Assembly: GCA_001599595.1 (NCBI GenBank)
Contig: BCHH01000001.1
Location: 3,208,375 to 3,256,106, forward strand
Reading direction: 5' to 3'
DNA: 47,732 nucleotides
Origin: Beverwykella pulmonaria
Taxonomy: Eukaryota > Ascomycota > Dothideomycetes > Pleosporales > Melanommataceae
The notes below the pieces were generated by a model. It saw only the letters and a list, made by a program, of their open reading frames with translations. It did no database searches and was not told the DNA's origin. Position numbers and translations under genes: made by a program. Positions within the stretch are counted from its first letter, which is position 1. Every line of letters starts with the position of its first letter. This document shows, piece after piece, positions 9,959 to 21,173 of the stretch.

Positions 9959-10203
9959 ATGGATCCGCTCAGCGTCACAGCCAGCATCATCGCAGTTCTC
10001 CAACTCTCGGCCAAAGTCCTCGAATACCTGAACAATGTCAAGGATGCTCCAAAAGACCGCACACAGTGCGCCATCGAGATGTTAAACCTCTGTAGTCTAC
10101 TATACAAACTGAGAGATTATGTTGAGAAAGGCGATCCTACGCAGCCATGGTACTTCGCCATCCACGAGCTCGCAGTCAAGAACGGGCCGCTCGACCAATT
10201 TGT
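9959..10203 (+). pseudogene. Orphan N-terminal domain of a fungal STAND/NLR protein
   Basis: From the ATG at 9959 the frame encodes MDPLSVTASIIAVLQ, then KDAPKDRTQCAIE, LYKLRDYVEKGDPTQPW and AVKNGPLDQF. This is the typical start of fungal NACHT/NB-ARC proteins (N-terminal domain of STAND proteins). After about residue 81 the family resemblance stops abruptly and the frame runs antisense into the 3' end of the SSU1 gene, whose stop lies at 10286-10288. It is therefore a truncated fragment fused to unrelated DNA. No NACHT or repeat domain follows. Confidence 0.75.
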
Positions 10204-10285
10204 GCCACCCTTGGCGCTATTTGTGCAGGGGGTTGAAGCCAGAACGAGACTCTCCGCAATAAACTCCCTCCGACGGCTAACCTGG

Positions 10286-11922
10286 CTACAGCCTTTTCGC
10301 GTCAGTGGCTTTAGCTTTTGCTCTTTTCAAGAACAGGTCTGTTCCCAGACAAGGTGCATAGAACATCTTGCCACTGATGGCACGGATCGTTGTCCTTGCC
10401 GCAAGTACGAGCCACATCGCGACGCATGCTGCCGTCAACACCTGCAGACTATTAGCTCCACTGCCTGATCGATTCCGATCACCTACGCATGAAAGGATCT
10501 TGAAGAACTTGAACTCAAATTCTTCGCCGATCGAGATCGTTAAAAGGGTGAAAACGCCTGATGTCTAAGTTAACGCGGAGGCGAGGAATGTGCCTCAGAA
10601 GTGCTTAACTTACCAACTGGGAAGACGAAACCCCACCACCCCATATTGAATGGGAAGGGATATGCACTGGATATCATAATTATTGCAACGATGAACCAGA
10701 TAAGCGCGAAGCCCCACAGGACAAGACCAATAGCTAAGCCTATAAGGTAGAAGAACTCGCCTGCTTGCGCAATTGTAGGGATTGTGTCATTAGTCACAAA
10801 AGCGTGTCGAGCGACCTTGCCAAGGGATATCAACCTACCACATGAGTTAATGTTACCAAACAGATAGAGGCTCATTCACTGTACGTACGAGAATCCAGAC
10901 AGACCGAGAGGTCCAATGGGAAGCAGCAGCGACACAATCACTTCGCGCTCGAGCGGTTTGTGCACCGTCATGCGGAGAAAGTACAGCGTCAAGATGATCC
11001 ACGACATGGGTGTTCCAATACTCCAGAAGACATAACTGATGATTAATGTCCACAGTTGATGTCCGTTGTTCGTCAAAGCGTGCGACACTAAGGCCCCCGA
11101 CGTCGCAGCTATGACAATCGAAAGGATAGGGATGAAGTACAATGCTGTCATCTCTGCCAATTCGCTGCGCTGATGCGACATACTGCACATCTTAGAGTTT
11201 GCAATGTTTGTATGGCCTTTGAACTTACATTACCCAAGTCAAGTGGAAGCAAGTGACTAGCGCCATAAGACTATCGATCCACCATAGCACCCAAGCGAAG
11301 ATTACTAAGCCCTGGCCCCACGGCGCGCAGGTCAAAACTATCATATTTATGATTGTCGCAAGTCCAATTGGAAAAGTCGCCAGGAACAAACTCTGGTGCG
11401 GGTGGCGAAGCACGGAGATGATCAATTGGGGATATAGCGTATATCGCAACACCGTGATGAACGCGAAGAGTAAGAAAAGCACGACGTTGAGCACAAAGAA
11501 GATATCGGAGACGATGTTCAGCCATCGTGCATGGAAGGGTATCTGATGGAGCTGGATTGACACCACCCCGGTGCTCATGGTGATGATGAACCAGCTTTTG
11601 CACCGGCCTCGTTAGCAGCGACACTATCATGTACCGGTACTCGATATACTACGTACGAGGGTGTGAAGTTGCGGATTATCTCTCTAAACCCCACTCGCGG
11701 TATACCACCAGTCTCCGGATCAGGGTTACAGTCAACCTGCGACATGGCCTGAGTTGCCTGAAGACTTTCAGTGTTACCGGCCACCGCTACAGGAATAGGA
11801 TTCGCAGCTGCAACGCCAGTTTTGCTTCCCTCTGGCGCTTGGTCTACCAGGTATTTGGTGTCTTCATCGTGGAAATGATGTTGGCAATTAACGCTATCGC
11901 CAGGGCAGTTGGGATCGGCCAT
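10286..11922 (-). CDS. SSU1: Sulfite efflux pump, SSU1-like (TDT / voltage-dependent anion channel family)
   Basis: Plasma-membrane exporter of sulfite in the tellurite-resistance/dicarboxylate transporter family. Exons on the minus strand: 11922-11657, 11594-11229, 11182-10889, 10834-10614, 10557-10487 and 10441-10286, giving 457 aa. The five introns (45-62 bp) all have GT-AG ends and keep frame. Family marks in order: VGFREIIRNFTPSWF, STGVVSIQLHQIPFHARW, FLATFPIGLATIINMIV, PWGQGLVIFAWVLWWID, the TIHK-like MTVHKPLEREVIVS, LPIGPLGLSGF, IAQAGEFFYLIG, FNMGWWGFVFPVGVFTL and a last helix ending GKMFYAPCL. About ten hydrophobic segments are visible and the length is normal for the family. Its 3' end abuts an antisense NLR fragment. 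Substrate is assigned from the family only. Confidence 0.9.
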
Positions 11923-12075
11923 TGCTAGTGGGCCTGAACTAGCGATCCAAAGCTCAGAACGAAGGGGAGCGATGCCATCGAGAAGAATGTTCCCATTGTT
12001 TTATTCACACGGATTATGCCAAATGAGTCAGCAACGCGAGGTGTTAGTCATGCAGCACATGTTGAAACAAAATTA

Positions 12076-12112
12076 CCAGGCCTAGCCCAGGCCTGAAGTT
12101 CAGGCGGGGTAG
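12076..12112. repeat. AGGCCTAGCCCAGGCCTG palindromic motif, possible hAT-type end
   Basis: The sequence reads CAGGCCTAGCCCAGGCCTGA then AGTTCAGGCGGGG. AGGCCT is repeated around a short centre. Fungal hAT transposons often end in CAGGCC/GGGCC-rich inverted repeats, so this may be a solitary element end. No partner repeat or 8-bp duplication was found nearby. Confidence 0.25.
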
Positions 12113-12547
12113 GTGGCGTGCTGTCTAATCACTCATGCCATCCTGCGGAAGCAGATGCTGGTAGCGATCATGATATTCCCATTGAAAAGTTTCCGACAGT
12201 GAGGGGTTTCCACTAAGAATTTGCCAGTGCGACCAAGGCATAGATTGCGACCGGAAGTGACAAATATTTTATGTAAGCTTAGTACCAGATCACATGACTG
12301 GACTCCAGCCATTACTCATCAGGTCCGACTGCTTATGAGCTCTCCACATGTACTTCTACTTCAGGGACACACACACACTCATACAATACATCTACATTAC
12401 GATACCACTCGTGCCCTCATAGCTTACTTACAGTTTACCACTAAGGCTCGCGGTTCATTCCTGCGTAATCTTCGGGCGGCGTCCTCTTCTAAGGCAACAC
12501 CATTGGCACTACCACCAGCAAGAGCATCTCACAGGCCGCTATATTAG

Positions 12548-12847
12548 TGTTAGTGCTTATAACGCATGGGGTTTATGGGTATTTTCCTACCTAGTTAGGG
12601 CAGGTCGGTTTTCGCCCACCTTCCCTCGTGTCCATATTCTCGCGGTGTCCGTGGTCCCGCTGACTAGCCGCTGAGCCAGCTGGCTCGCTGGTTAGCCCGT
12701 TCCGAACCCCTATTTAGTCCTGAGTAGTCGCTCCGTACGTAGCTCCTTACCAAATCCACTCTGTTCTTTAGCACCTTTTGGTCAGTCTTCTGCGTACAAT
12801 CTTCTGTACGGCGGAAGGGGGTCTAAGCCCTTACACCTGGGCTTACA
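12548..12847 (+). mobile_element. Possible solo LTR
   Basis: A 300-bp stretch begins TGTTAGTGCTTATAACGC and ends GGGCTTACA, so it has TG...CA ends with weak terminal complementarity (TGTTAG versus CTTACA). No flanking duplication is obvious. It would lie 59 bp upstream of the reductase ATG. Confidence 0.25.
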
Positions 12848-12906
12848 GGCCTAGACGGCACGTCACTAAACCTCGAATCCCAACCTTTACACACCCATAC
12901 TCATCA

Positions 12907-14044
12907 ATGTCACCCACTCCAATCCATGTTCTCGGCCTAGGTAGCTTAGGGAAATTGCTCGCACATTCTCTTCGCAAATGTCACCCGGATATCCCCATTA
13001 CATTGCTCTTTCATCGCCCAACGATAGTCCAGGAATGGGAAAGAGCTGGTCGTTGCATTGAAATCGTCCGAAATGGGGAATCAGATCGACAATGTGGATT
13101 TCAGCTCGAAGAGATATCGAAGACGAAGGATGAAATACGAAACCTTGTGGTTGCTACAAAAACATATGCAACGGTCAATGCTATAAGACCGCTGAAAGAG
13201 AGATTGGGGAGGGATTCAACCGTGCTGTTTGTGCAGAATGGCATGGGTATGTGAATTATGGTCAAATATACCGTAGTCACGTTCTATTTCGTTGGATCTG
13301 ATGAGATTTCTAGGCACCATCGACGAAGTCACATCCCAAGTCTTCACCAACCCAACCACCCGTCCACACTACCTCGCAGGCATCATCAATCACGGCGTCT
13401 ACACAACCTCTCAATTCTCTTCTGTCCATGCCGGGCTCGCTAACATGTTTCTTGGCCCCATAATCTCAACCTCAAGCACGCAGAATCAGTCAATTCTCCC
13501 AATATACACTTCCTCGTACTTGGCGAATAGGCTTGTTGAATGTCCTGTTCTATCAGCTGAACTTGTAACCGCACAAGACCTTCTCCACGCTCAACTCCAA
13601 AAGCTCGTCATAAATGCCGTTATCAACCCTCTAACCGTCATTTTTAATTGTCGGAACGGCGAGTTGTTCGAACGGCACCGGATACGCACCCTCATCGACG
13701 CCGTCATTGCCGAAGTCTCAGCTGTTATCCTTTCTACTCTCAGCAATATAACTCCAGTGCAAACTGGAAGTGATTTATCAGAAAGTGCTGGTCTATTCTC
13801 TCCGGAGAGTTTGAGAAAGAAGGTGAACGTGGTGGGTGCGAAGACGGCAGAAAATATCAGCTCAATGAGACAGGATGCGCTCGCGGGGAGGAAGACAGAA
13901 ATTGATTATATTAACGGTTGGATAGTTGAGAGAGGGAGGAAGGAAGGGTTACAGTGCCCGGTCAATTCTAAAATCGTGGAGCTTGTTAAAGAAGGAAAGG
14001 GCATTTCTGAAGACAAGATCAGTCAGGTATTTTCGCTCCATTGA
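12907..14044 (+). CDS. 2-dehydropantoate 2-reductase-like (ketopantoate reductase, PanE/ApbA family)
   Basis: NADPH-dependent reduction of ketopantoate to pantoate, in pantothenate/CoA synthesis, is the family reaction; fungi carry several paralogues, so the true substrate is open. Exons are 12907-13246 and 13314-14044 with a 67-bp GTATGT...TCTAG intron, giving 356 aa. The N-terminal Rossmann motif IHVLGLGSLGKLLAHSL (residues about 5-21) and VLFVQNGMG close the nucleotide domain. The C-terminal domain shows LQKLVINAVINPLTVIFN, carrying the catalytic Lys of the family, then CRNGELF and the NISSMRQDALAGRKTEIDYI block with the conserved Ser, Asp and Glu region. The first in-frame ATG was chosen. 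Confidence 0.85.
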
Positions 14045-14155
14045 TAAAGTCACGAGCAAATTATGCACCATTCACGCCGCGCCCGAGAAGGAATTTCTGT
14101 GTAACTTATCATGGCAGGAGTGATATCTATACCCGCAAGATTATATGAGGCATAT

Positions 14156-15385
14156 CTAACCTTCAAAATCAAACCTCGTCAGTTCGACATCACTAAACTC
14201 CCCAACCTGACTCACAAACCTACACGCAGAAATACAAGTCCTCCTACACCTACACTCCGGCCCCTTCTTCCCGCTCCTCGGCCCCAAGATCTCCCCTCTC
14301 TCCTTGTCCATATCAACATACACTCCCCTCCTCTGCTGCTCAAATATTCCCTCCCACTTCGCCTTGGTAGAATTCTTGATGAACCCCGTCAATCCGACTT
14401 TCGGAATTTGTCCAATATACGGAGTAGCAACCGCCAGTATCCAGTCTACCAGAATCTTTTGGCATGATCCCCTCTCCTCGGCGGGTACATCCAATGCATC
14501 GTGTAGCGTGCACCAGGGATCTGTGTTCCATCCTTCAAACGGATTCCGAAAACATATCTCTAGATACTTCACATTCCTCCAAACCTCAAGGAGCACAGGG
14601 TTCGGATATGTGTCCCCAAGATCGAAGGGATGCGAGTTCAGCCCGAAGAGAGAGAAGTAGTCGGCGTTGGAGAGATTGAGACGCACACGGTTGAAGTAGT
14701 TGTACGGAAGCAGGGCGTATGAAGACATGTTTCCGGTACTAGGACTGCAGTTCCGATCCAGTGAGCCGTTAAAGTGCGGAAAGTCATGGTAGAAATTGAA
14801 GCACTTCAGTGTGCCTTCCCAAGCTGCACGACGTGCCTCTGCATAGACATGCTTGTTCGTGAGGAGTATCGCGATATTAGGCTTGCTTTCGCGGTACGGG
14901 ATCACGTCTTGTGTTGCGCGGGCCGTAGACCAGTCGAGAGAGTCGTATGTGCAGCCAGGTCTGAGCACTATCGGTCTTGATGGAGTTTTGGTGCCTTTAA
15001 TCCCGCCTTGTGATTGAGGATACACTTCAGGACCGAGAATTTGTATGTATATCTGTCTTCGTAGCTCTTCGGGTAGATCGAGGAGTCGGAAGTGTGAGCC
15101 GTTGTTGCGCCACCAGGTGTGCTGCCATGTGTATCCGGCAGTTCCATGGCGGTATTTTGACCATCGTACTGTCGGGTCGGAAAGAACTGGAAGGTGTATC
15201 AATGAAAATTTTGAGGGAAGTCCAGGTGGAGTTAAAGCTGGATTCGAAAGTGGAGATCTCGAGAGCTTGTGCAGAGTATACGACGCGGATGGGAACAATA
15301 CGTCGGAACTGGAAGCGACCAGTAGTTGTGAATATGTATGATTTGATACGGCCGGGATCGACGGGAGGCCATAAATTCGGTGCAT
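14156..15385 (-). CDS. F-box-like domain protein, unknown substrate
   Basis: Uninterrupted 409-aa reading frame from ATG at 15385. Residues about 98-117 read FRLLDLPEELRRQIYIQIL, the short F-box-like motif common at the start of fungal proteins of this type. Further on, AILLTNKHVYAEARRAAWEG is the second usual landmark (old plant-disease-pathogen annotation: DUF/F-box family). The C-terminus is basic with a Cys cluster (CRCRRTCISAC). Such proteins may be SCF adaptors, but no target can be read. It converges with the reductase gene on the other strand; the stop codons are about 110 bp apart. Confidence 0.7.
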   Translation of the reverse strand: MHRIYGLPSIPAVSNHTYSQLLVASSSDVLFPSASYTLHKLSRSPLSNPALTPPGLPSKFSLIHLPVLSDPTVRWSKYRHGTAGYTWQHTWWRNNGSHFRLLDLPEELRRQIYIQILGPEVYPQSQGGIKGTKTPSRPIVLRPGCTYDSLDWSTARATQDVIPYRESKPNIAILLTNKHVYAEARRAAWEGTLKCFNFYHDFPHFNGSLDRNCSPSTGNMSSYALLPYNYFNRVRLNLSNADYFSLFGLNSHPFDLGDTYPNPVLLEVWRNVKYLEICFRNPFEGWNTDPWCTLHDALDVPAEERGSCQKILVDWILAVATPYIGQIPKVGLTGFIKNSTKAKWEGIFEQQRRGVYVDMDKERGEILGPRSGKKGPECRCRRTCISACRFVSQVGEFSDVELTRFDFEG

Positions 15386-17180
15386 GGTCGTAGGGGTTCA
15401 CTTCTAGGTTGAGAAGGAAGTGGACGACGGACGTTGTGTTGAGTTTTTTTTATGTAGTCGGTTATTAGGCTTATAAAAGGGGTCAGAAGGGGAAGAATCC
15501 GGCGCTCTATGGTTGAGAAGGTCAGCGATGTGGTGGATAGTCTACCGGGGAGCTCTAACCTTCCATTTAATCTTAGAGAGTTTATGTAGGTCGCCATTTT
15601 CGAGATAGGATCCCGCGAAAAATGGATTCCAAAAGATATGTATTGGCTGGATGAGAATTTCTGAGGTGGTCTGAGGGTGGAAAATTTTTCAAAATACAGA
15701 ACAGATCTTGAGTTTCCGACAAAGCCTTCTTGATTATAAGCCAGACGCTTAGAACATGAAGGCGAGTCATGGAGTGACCCTAGAATCGACTTCGCGCGAT
15801 AGATACCATTGAAACAGGGGTTTCATCCTTCGGCCGACTCGCAGATTTTATACCATATAACTCGCAATATCCCCTCAAATTTCGAGCTCCTAATGGAATC
15901 TTTAGATGTGAGGTATGCAAGTTGTTCGTTGATTCTTGAATCCTTTGAAGGCGCGCCCAACAGTGTACTGCTTCTTTGTACATCAATGCTACCCTCAACG
16001 TCGACGAAGAGGCAAAAGAACATTTCGGAGGTAGACCCGAGTGTTGGCGTCCAAGCACCACAGCGACTGCGTGAATTGTGCCTCAATATCAACAGAGCGC
16101 TATTCGCTTGATGCGCCGATGTGGCGCAACAGCGCGTACCGTAGAACTTGTGCTTAACATTGTTAGACAAACCCTATTCTACTAATAAAAGATTTGCCAC
16201 TAGTCCAGGATGAGTACTAGTCTTTCAAGACTCTCCATTATATTCCCCGACTTCAATGCCATATCGGGTATTTTTTCTTACATGATGCGGGTAGTGAAGG
16301 ATTTCTTGGCGTTTTGGGCGAACGTGTTCGCTCATTACACCACTTGGAGAGCATGGGACTAGGAAAGGAAATTCTGTATGATGACCCGCCCGCTCAGTCG
16401 GGCTACGTCTGAGGCTTCTCGCACGAGTGAAAACAGTGTTCCCCCCATTCGAAGCTTTCACAATGGAGAATGTCATAGGGCTGTGGGTTGCCAAGTCAAT
16501 TTTTATATGTCGTTCCATCCTTCTCTTACCATTTTAAGCTAGTTGATGGAAATCTGCCCTTCGTTCGATCCCGAAGGAGTTCATCATGGGTGTTGAATCG
16601 CGCAGGCTGTGCGCGGGTCGTAATGACTGACCAATGAAGAAGCAGAAATTATCGTTTGCATATCTCAAATTTTTCGTGATCTGGAGACACTTACCTTTCA
16701 CCAAATACATGTGCAAGCAGGACCGATAAACGATGACGAAACGGATCATCTCTCGGTGTAGAAAACTAGTCTCCTAATGTTTCTGTCGAGTATGTATTTC
16801 AAGTTCGTACGATTCAACATCGCAACACTAAGCTTTCAAAGTATGCTATTAGAACAAGATGTTCCTTGGGGCTCTTTACAAGAATCCTTCGCCAATTCTC
16901 GCCAATGAAGCGACAATCAGTCAAAGAACTTCCTAAGCCAAAATGCCGACGAATTACCAGAAACGGAAGAAGAGAAGAGAAAGTGCAATCCAGAATTTTG
17001 AATAGACTTTGCCCAAAAACATAAGATATTATGTTAATCACTATCCGAACCCCTCCATCACAGTTCTACAATCTCATACATTTTCATCCGACCCATCTCC
17101 ACACCCAAACTCTCTCAATAATCCCCATTCTAGATCCAAGCCTTCTCCGCCAACGTTTTCGCGTACCCAACGATCTTATA
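15386..17180. other. Gene-poor stretch, nothing recognised
   Basis: Only short overlapping frames in all directions, none with a family resemblance or credible introns. The upstream 150 bp contain the promoter of the F-box-like gene. Confidence 0.5.
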
Positions 17181-17204
17181 TTTTTGATGCTGAAATTAGA
17201 GTTG

Positions 17205-17497
17205 CAACTAATATAGTCCACGGACGTTTCGGCTTCAGTCGCTACACCACGCCAATCACAGAGCTCTGGAGGTGTGCCGACGAGCTCAGGAAGTGTCACG
17301 AGTAGAGGGCGGAAGTCAACTGTCTGATGGAAAGTGTGTATAAAGAGTGAGAAAGCCGTGAAGAGCTGACTGCTCGCACGACGACTATATATACCCATGA
17401 AGGGTGAGCTAGCTAGAATAGGACATATGGTATGTCATGTAAGACACGTGACATATGTGATACACGTGACATAGTAGAACACGTGATATACGTGACA
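17205..17497 (-). mobile_element. LTR-like sequence with CACGTGACAT repeats
   Basis: Read on the minus strand it starts TGTCACG at 17497 and has three CACGTG motifs (17480, 17463, 17445), with ACAT/ATAT between them. A TATA box follows (17384-17396, TATATATAGTCGTCG on the minus strand). The arrangement equals the LTR-like sequence near 0.75 kb. The 3' boundary is a guess; no coding remnant of a retrotransposon lies beside it, so a solo LTR is likely. Confidence 0.4.
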
Positions 17498-17958
17498 GGA
17501 AGAAGTGAAGCGACATAGAGAATACTTTCCCTCTGAGACGACAGAGAGTGAGAGATGTATGTGAATATTTAAGTTTGCAAGCCATTGTAACTTTTTAAGT
17601 GCTTGACGGTGAAGATGAGTTAGATGGATAAGACCATGTCTTTGCTATCATAGTCACATACATGATGTACTGGCGCAAGCATGAGTGTAGCACACCTATA
17701 GCCGGACGCTTGGAAGCTACTAGCAGGAAGAGAATATCTCCAATCACTAGTCCAAAAGACACGACATCTAATCAAAGAAGCCAAGTCCTCCCATTCTTCA
17801 CCTTCAACACGAGCCCTTCTATTTCGTGCGCAACCCTCAACTAGCATCCCCCATCTACAGAGAGAAATAGATTATCCCTTCCCATCGCTCGCCCAGCCAT
17901 CAACACACCATTCAGACCATACCACCAGCCCACTCTTTCCTTTGCGATACACCCGCTC
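17498..17958. other. Intergenic; no gene recognised
   Basis: Holds the probable 3' UTR of the small minus-strand gene ending at 17959 and the flank of the LTR-like sequence. Confidence 0.4.
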
Positions 17959-18313
17959 TCATAACAACAGCAGTGCCGCCAGCCCCCTCTTATCCCCCCT
18001 CTTCCTTTCTTCCCTCATCTTCCCCCCGTACCCCGTGATCTTCGCTGCTTCTTCAGACGTTACATGCACAACAGCTTCTTCTTTCTTCTTCGCATCTTCG
18101 TCCTTGAGCTTGCGCCATTTATCCTTTAACCTATGGGCTTCCTTCTTCTGGCCTTCAGAGAGGAGAGGAGTAGTAGAGTGGAGGGAGGTTGTATCTTCTG
18201 GGCGCACTGTCTCTGCGATTGAAGTCGAAGCGTCTGCTTGAGATTATTAGCTGCCAAGCGTATAACGAAAGCAGAAGTAGCATACGCCTAGGCGTAACCT
18301 CATCATCAGACAT
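17959..18313 (-). CDS. Small charged hypothetical protein (100 aa)
   Basis: Proposed exons on the minus strand are 18313-18286 and 18233-17959. The intron has GTATGC at the donor, a GCTAAT branch-like site and AAGCAG at the acceptor. The product begins MSDDEVTPR. It then has a long Lys/Glu-rich helix (EAHRLKDKWRKLKDEDAKKK), likely coiled or helical, and ends in KRGDKRGLAALLLL. I do not recognise the family. A first ATG with A-rich context (AAAA before ATG) and the clean intron support it; the acceptor could also be three bases earlier. Function unknown. Confidence 0.5.
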
Positions 18314-19058
18314 TTTTATGTCCTCCTGAAATCCTATCTTGCCTGTGCTGTAAACGTTTCAGAAAAGGAAAGAAAAGCAGTGTAGTGGAGCGTCTGCAAC
18401 CGAAAGAAGTCCGAAATTAAGGAGGGAGATACGAAGTCAACGTCATCAGAATCCTTCCGGACACACCTTCATCGCGGCGCAGCTCCAACACACCACTGCC
18501 TCCACACTTTCCCAATACGTCCGCGTCTTCACACCTTTTTCGAAAATGGCTGACGTGTGAATTACCTCCTCTCATACATATACATGTTCGCAGCCCATCA
18601 CACCATCTTAAATCTAAAGTGCAAGGCCGGCGCTCAATTAGACAAGATGTCACAATTGCACCCCCACGAACGACGCACGACAAAGCCAGATCGTTCACAA
18701 TACAGCACCATTGAACTGTGGTACCGCGTATCTGCTTCTGACAACGTAGATAGCGTGGACTTAACACAAACGATATTGAGAAGCCATGCACCAAAGACAG
18801 CAGCAGACGGGGAGGAGGATAGCCAAAGAATAAGAACAGACAGCCGTTGGCATCGATTCTTCGCTGTGTAGATAGTGACTGTAGCTGCACCTCCAATGGA
18901 AGGTGGCCTGGTATCTCATCATTTAAACGCTCAAACTGCTCCCCCGCTGTGCGTCGTCAACCTACGATAAAAGATCGCAGCGCGCATCCCATCCCATATA
19001 TACACAGGTCTACTATGCCTTAATCCCTTTCACTCTACCTATTCTCTTACAACTAAGC
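18314..19058. other. Intergenic; no supported gene
   Basis: A 159-residue minus-strand frame and a 104-residue plus-strand frame overlap each other here, but neither has family resemblance, and at least the former starts at a non-ATG codon. It contains the 3' flank of the permease gene. Confidence 0.45.
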
Positions 19059-21173
19059 TTAAAAATCCTTCGCCTCGCCAATCGGCTCTCCATGACTCTG
19101 CAAATGCCCCTTCCCGTTCCCACCCGCCATAACCTCTTCATCATACCCTGTGCCCTCGCCATCGCTATCGTGGTACGCAACACTAACATTGCGGATCTCA
19201 TCGCCGACCTCAAGCCACGTCTCGCTTGTCGCGGGGATAGGGAAGATCTTGCAGAGAGTCCAGTAGATGAGCGATGAGACAATGAAGCCTGCAAAGAAGT
19301 TCAAGTCGTAGATATGCTGCGCGCCGATGGGCACCTTCTTGCCGATGGCGCCCGCGAAGCCAACGACATTGATGAGGATGCCGCAGATGTACGCAGCGTA
19401 GCCGCGCAAGTGGAAGCCGAAGGTGTAGAAGTATGGCCCGGTTTTCTTGCCAGAGTACAGGTTCTTGATCTCGAGATAACCCTTGCGTACCCAGTAATAG
19501 TCGCAGATGATGACACCTGCGATAGACGAAAGGAAAACCGAATAGGCAGAAAGGTAGGTCGTGAAACTGTTTGATGAGGAGAGGAGGTTCCAAGGGCACA
19601 TGACGAGGCCAACAAGCGCGCAGATGTAGCCTCCGCGGCGGATGTTCAGCCAACGTGGGGCCAGAGCCGTCATATCGGTGCCTGCAGAGACGGAGTTGGC
19701 AGCGATGTTGGTACCAAGTTGCGCAAGTGTAAACGCCGCAGCAATGATGAAGACACCAAATCGCTGGCCTGAGCCGCCTTCTTCAAGGAACTGCTCAAGT
19801 AGGTCCAAAGGATTCCAGATGGGGTCTCCGCCGAAGATGACGGTAGACGAGGAAGACACAATGATTCCAATGAAGGAAGTGACGGCAAATCCAATCGGAA
19901 TGGTGAATAGCTGTGACCAAAGAGCATCCGAGGGCTTGCGCGCAAAACGGGCGAAATCAGGGTCGTTCACGATAAGTGTTGCAAAGTTGGCAATAGAAGA
20001 CATGATTCCGCGAACCATTTGCCAGGCAAGCTCAGATCCATGCGCAGTTCCAGGTTGGTGGACAATGGGACCGATGCCCTTCGCGCGAACAATAGCCCAG
20101 ATGAAGAAGGCAAGACCAGCGGAGGGCACAAAGTATGCCTTGACAGTGAACAGATGTCTGATTTTCTCGACCGGGAACCAGATCGCAGGAAGCGAACCGA
20201 GCCAGAAGAGTAGGAAGGAAACGAATGCGACGGTGTTGGTCCCACTGTCGGGAATTCCATTATGGATACCGCCGGTGCCATCGCCTGGGTCCTGGATAAT
20301 GTTAGGAGGCGCTAAATAGTAAGAGCATAAGAGCAGAGAACGTACGTTGCGCCAGCTGCTCCAGATACTGCGGATCATGAGGTATACACATGTACCACCG
20401 ATCCATGCTTGAACTCCGTACCAGATACAGGCCATTGCGGCTCTGTTGAACACGGGCCATAGCGCACCCCAGATTCCGAACGAGGAACGGGAGACCACAG
20501 GGAACGAGATGTGGTACATGGCACCGATGCGACCAGTCAAGCTAGAATATTGATTAGAACAGGGTTATCTTTTGAAATCGTGGAAACACAGTACCAGATG
20601 AAGCAAGCAGCAATGCTGTATCCAATCCAAACGCAGAGCCAGGACTGCCACCACGAGAGCCCGGGCTTGGCGGCGATCATGGACGAGGAAATCATCCAGG
20701 TGTTGATGTTGAACGAGTCCGCTGTTTGGATCGTAAGCCTGTGTCATGATATGATAGGAGACAAAGAAGATAAACATACCAACCCAGAAACCGACGAAGT
20801 TCCAAGCACCCCATTGCCGTCTCTCAGGCTCGACGGGCTTCAAGTCGTGGTTAAATAGCATGAGTTGCGCCGTGGTGAGGCCATCCTCGCTCTCGACGGC
20901 GAGCTTGTTCGCCCAATACCCCACCTTGCTGTTCTTGACTTTCTCCATGAGTACACTATCGAAGAAGCTGCCGTCTTCACTGGAATGCCAGATAGTCGAG
21001 GTGGCAATGGGTCTTATGAAGTCGGTGGCACCCCGGCTCGACGAGGCGGTCGCTTGGGACGAGTCCCCGCAGTAATGACGTGTGGGGGTTACCACGAGTG
21101 AAGATCGATGCGCGCCGCCTGGGCTCGACGAGGGCCGCGGCTGAATTAGCGGTGTTTGCTCGTCGGGAACCAT
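19059..21173 (-). CDS. NCS1-family uracil/purine/allantoin permease (Fur type)
   Basis: Plasma-membrane nucleobase:cation symporter. Exons on the minus strand: 21173-20780, 20721-20595, 20541-20346 and 20291-19059, giving 649 aa. Introns are 58, 53 and 54 bp. Landmarks: [20 protein letters not shown] then [19 protein letters not shown] (TM1), [20 protein letters not shown] (TM2), [59 protein letters not shown], then [20 protein letters not shown] and the substrate-binding region downstream (FAGGDP-like: [15 protein letters not shown]). The ORF extends upstream only through a TTG, so ATG 21173 is the start. The third intron is 54 bp and stop-free, so retention would add 18 residues. Likely uracil, allantoin or uric acid transport; which one is not decidable by eye. 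Confidence 0.9.

Larger units (their letters stand above)
11923..12906. other. Intergenic region between SSU1 and the reductase gene
   Basis: Shared promoter region of two divergent genes. It contains a GC-rich palindromic repeat (12076-12112), a (CA)n-like tract near 12368-12380 and a possible solo LTR (12548-12847), described separately. No coding sequence recognised. Confidence 0.5.

Noticed and set aside
18417..18896. 159-residue minus-strand and overlapping 104-residue plus-strand frames
   Set aside because: The minus-strand frame begins at a non-ATG codon; neither shows a family motif and they overlap each other.
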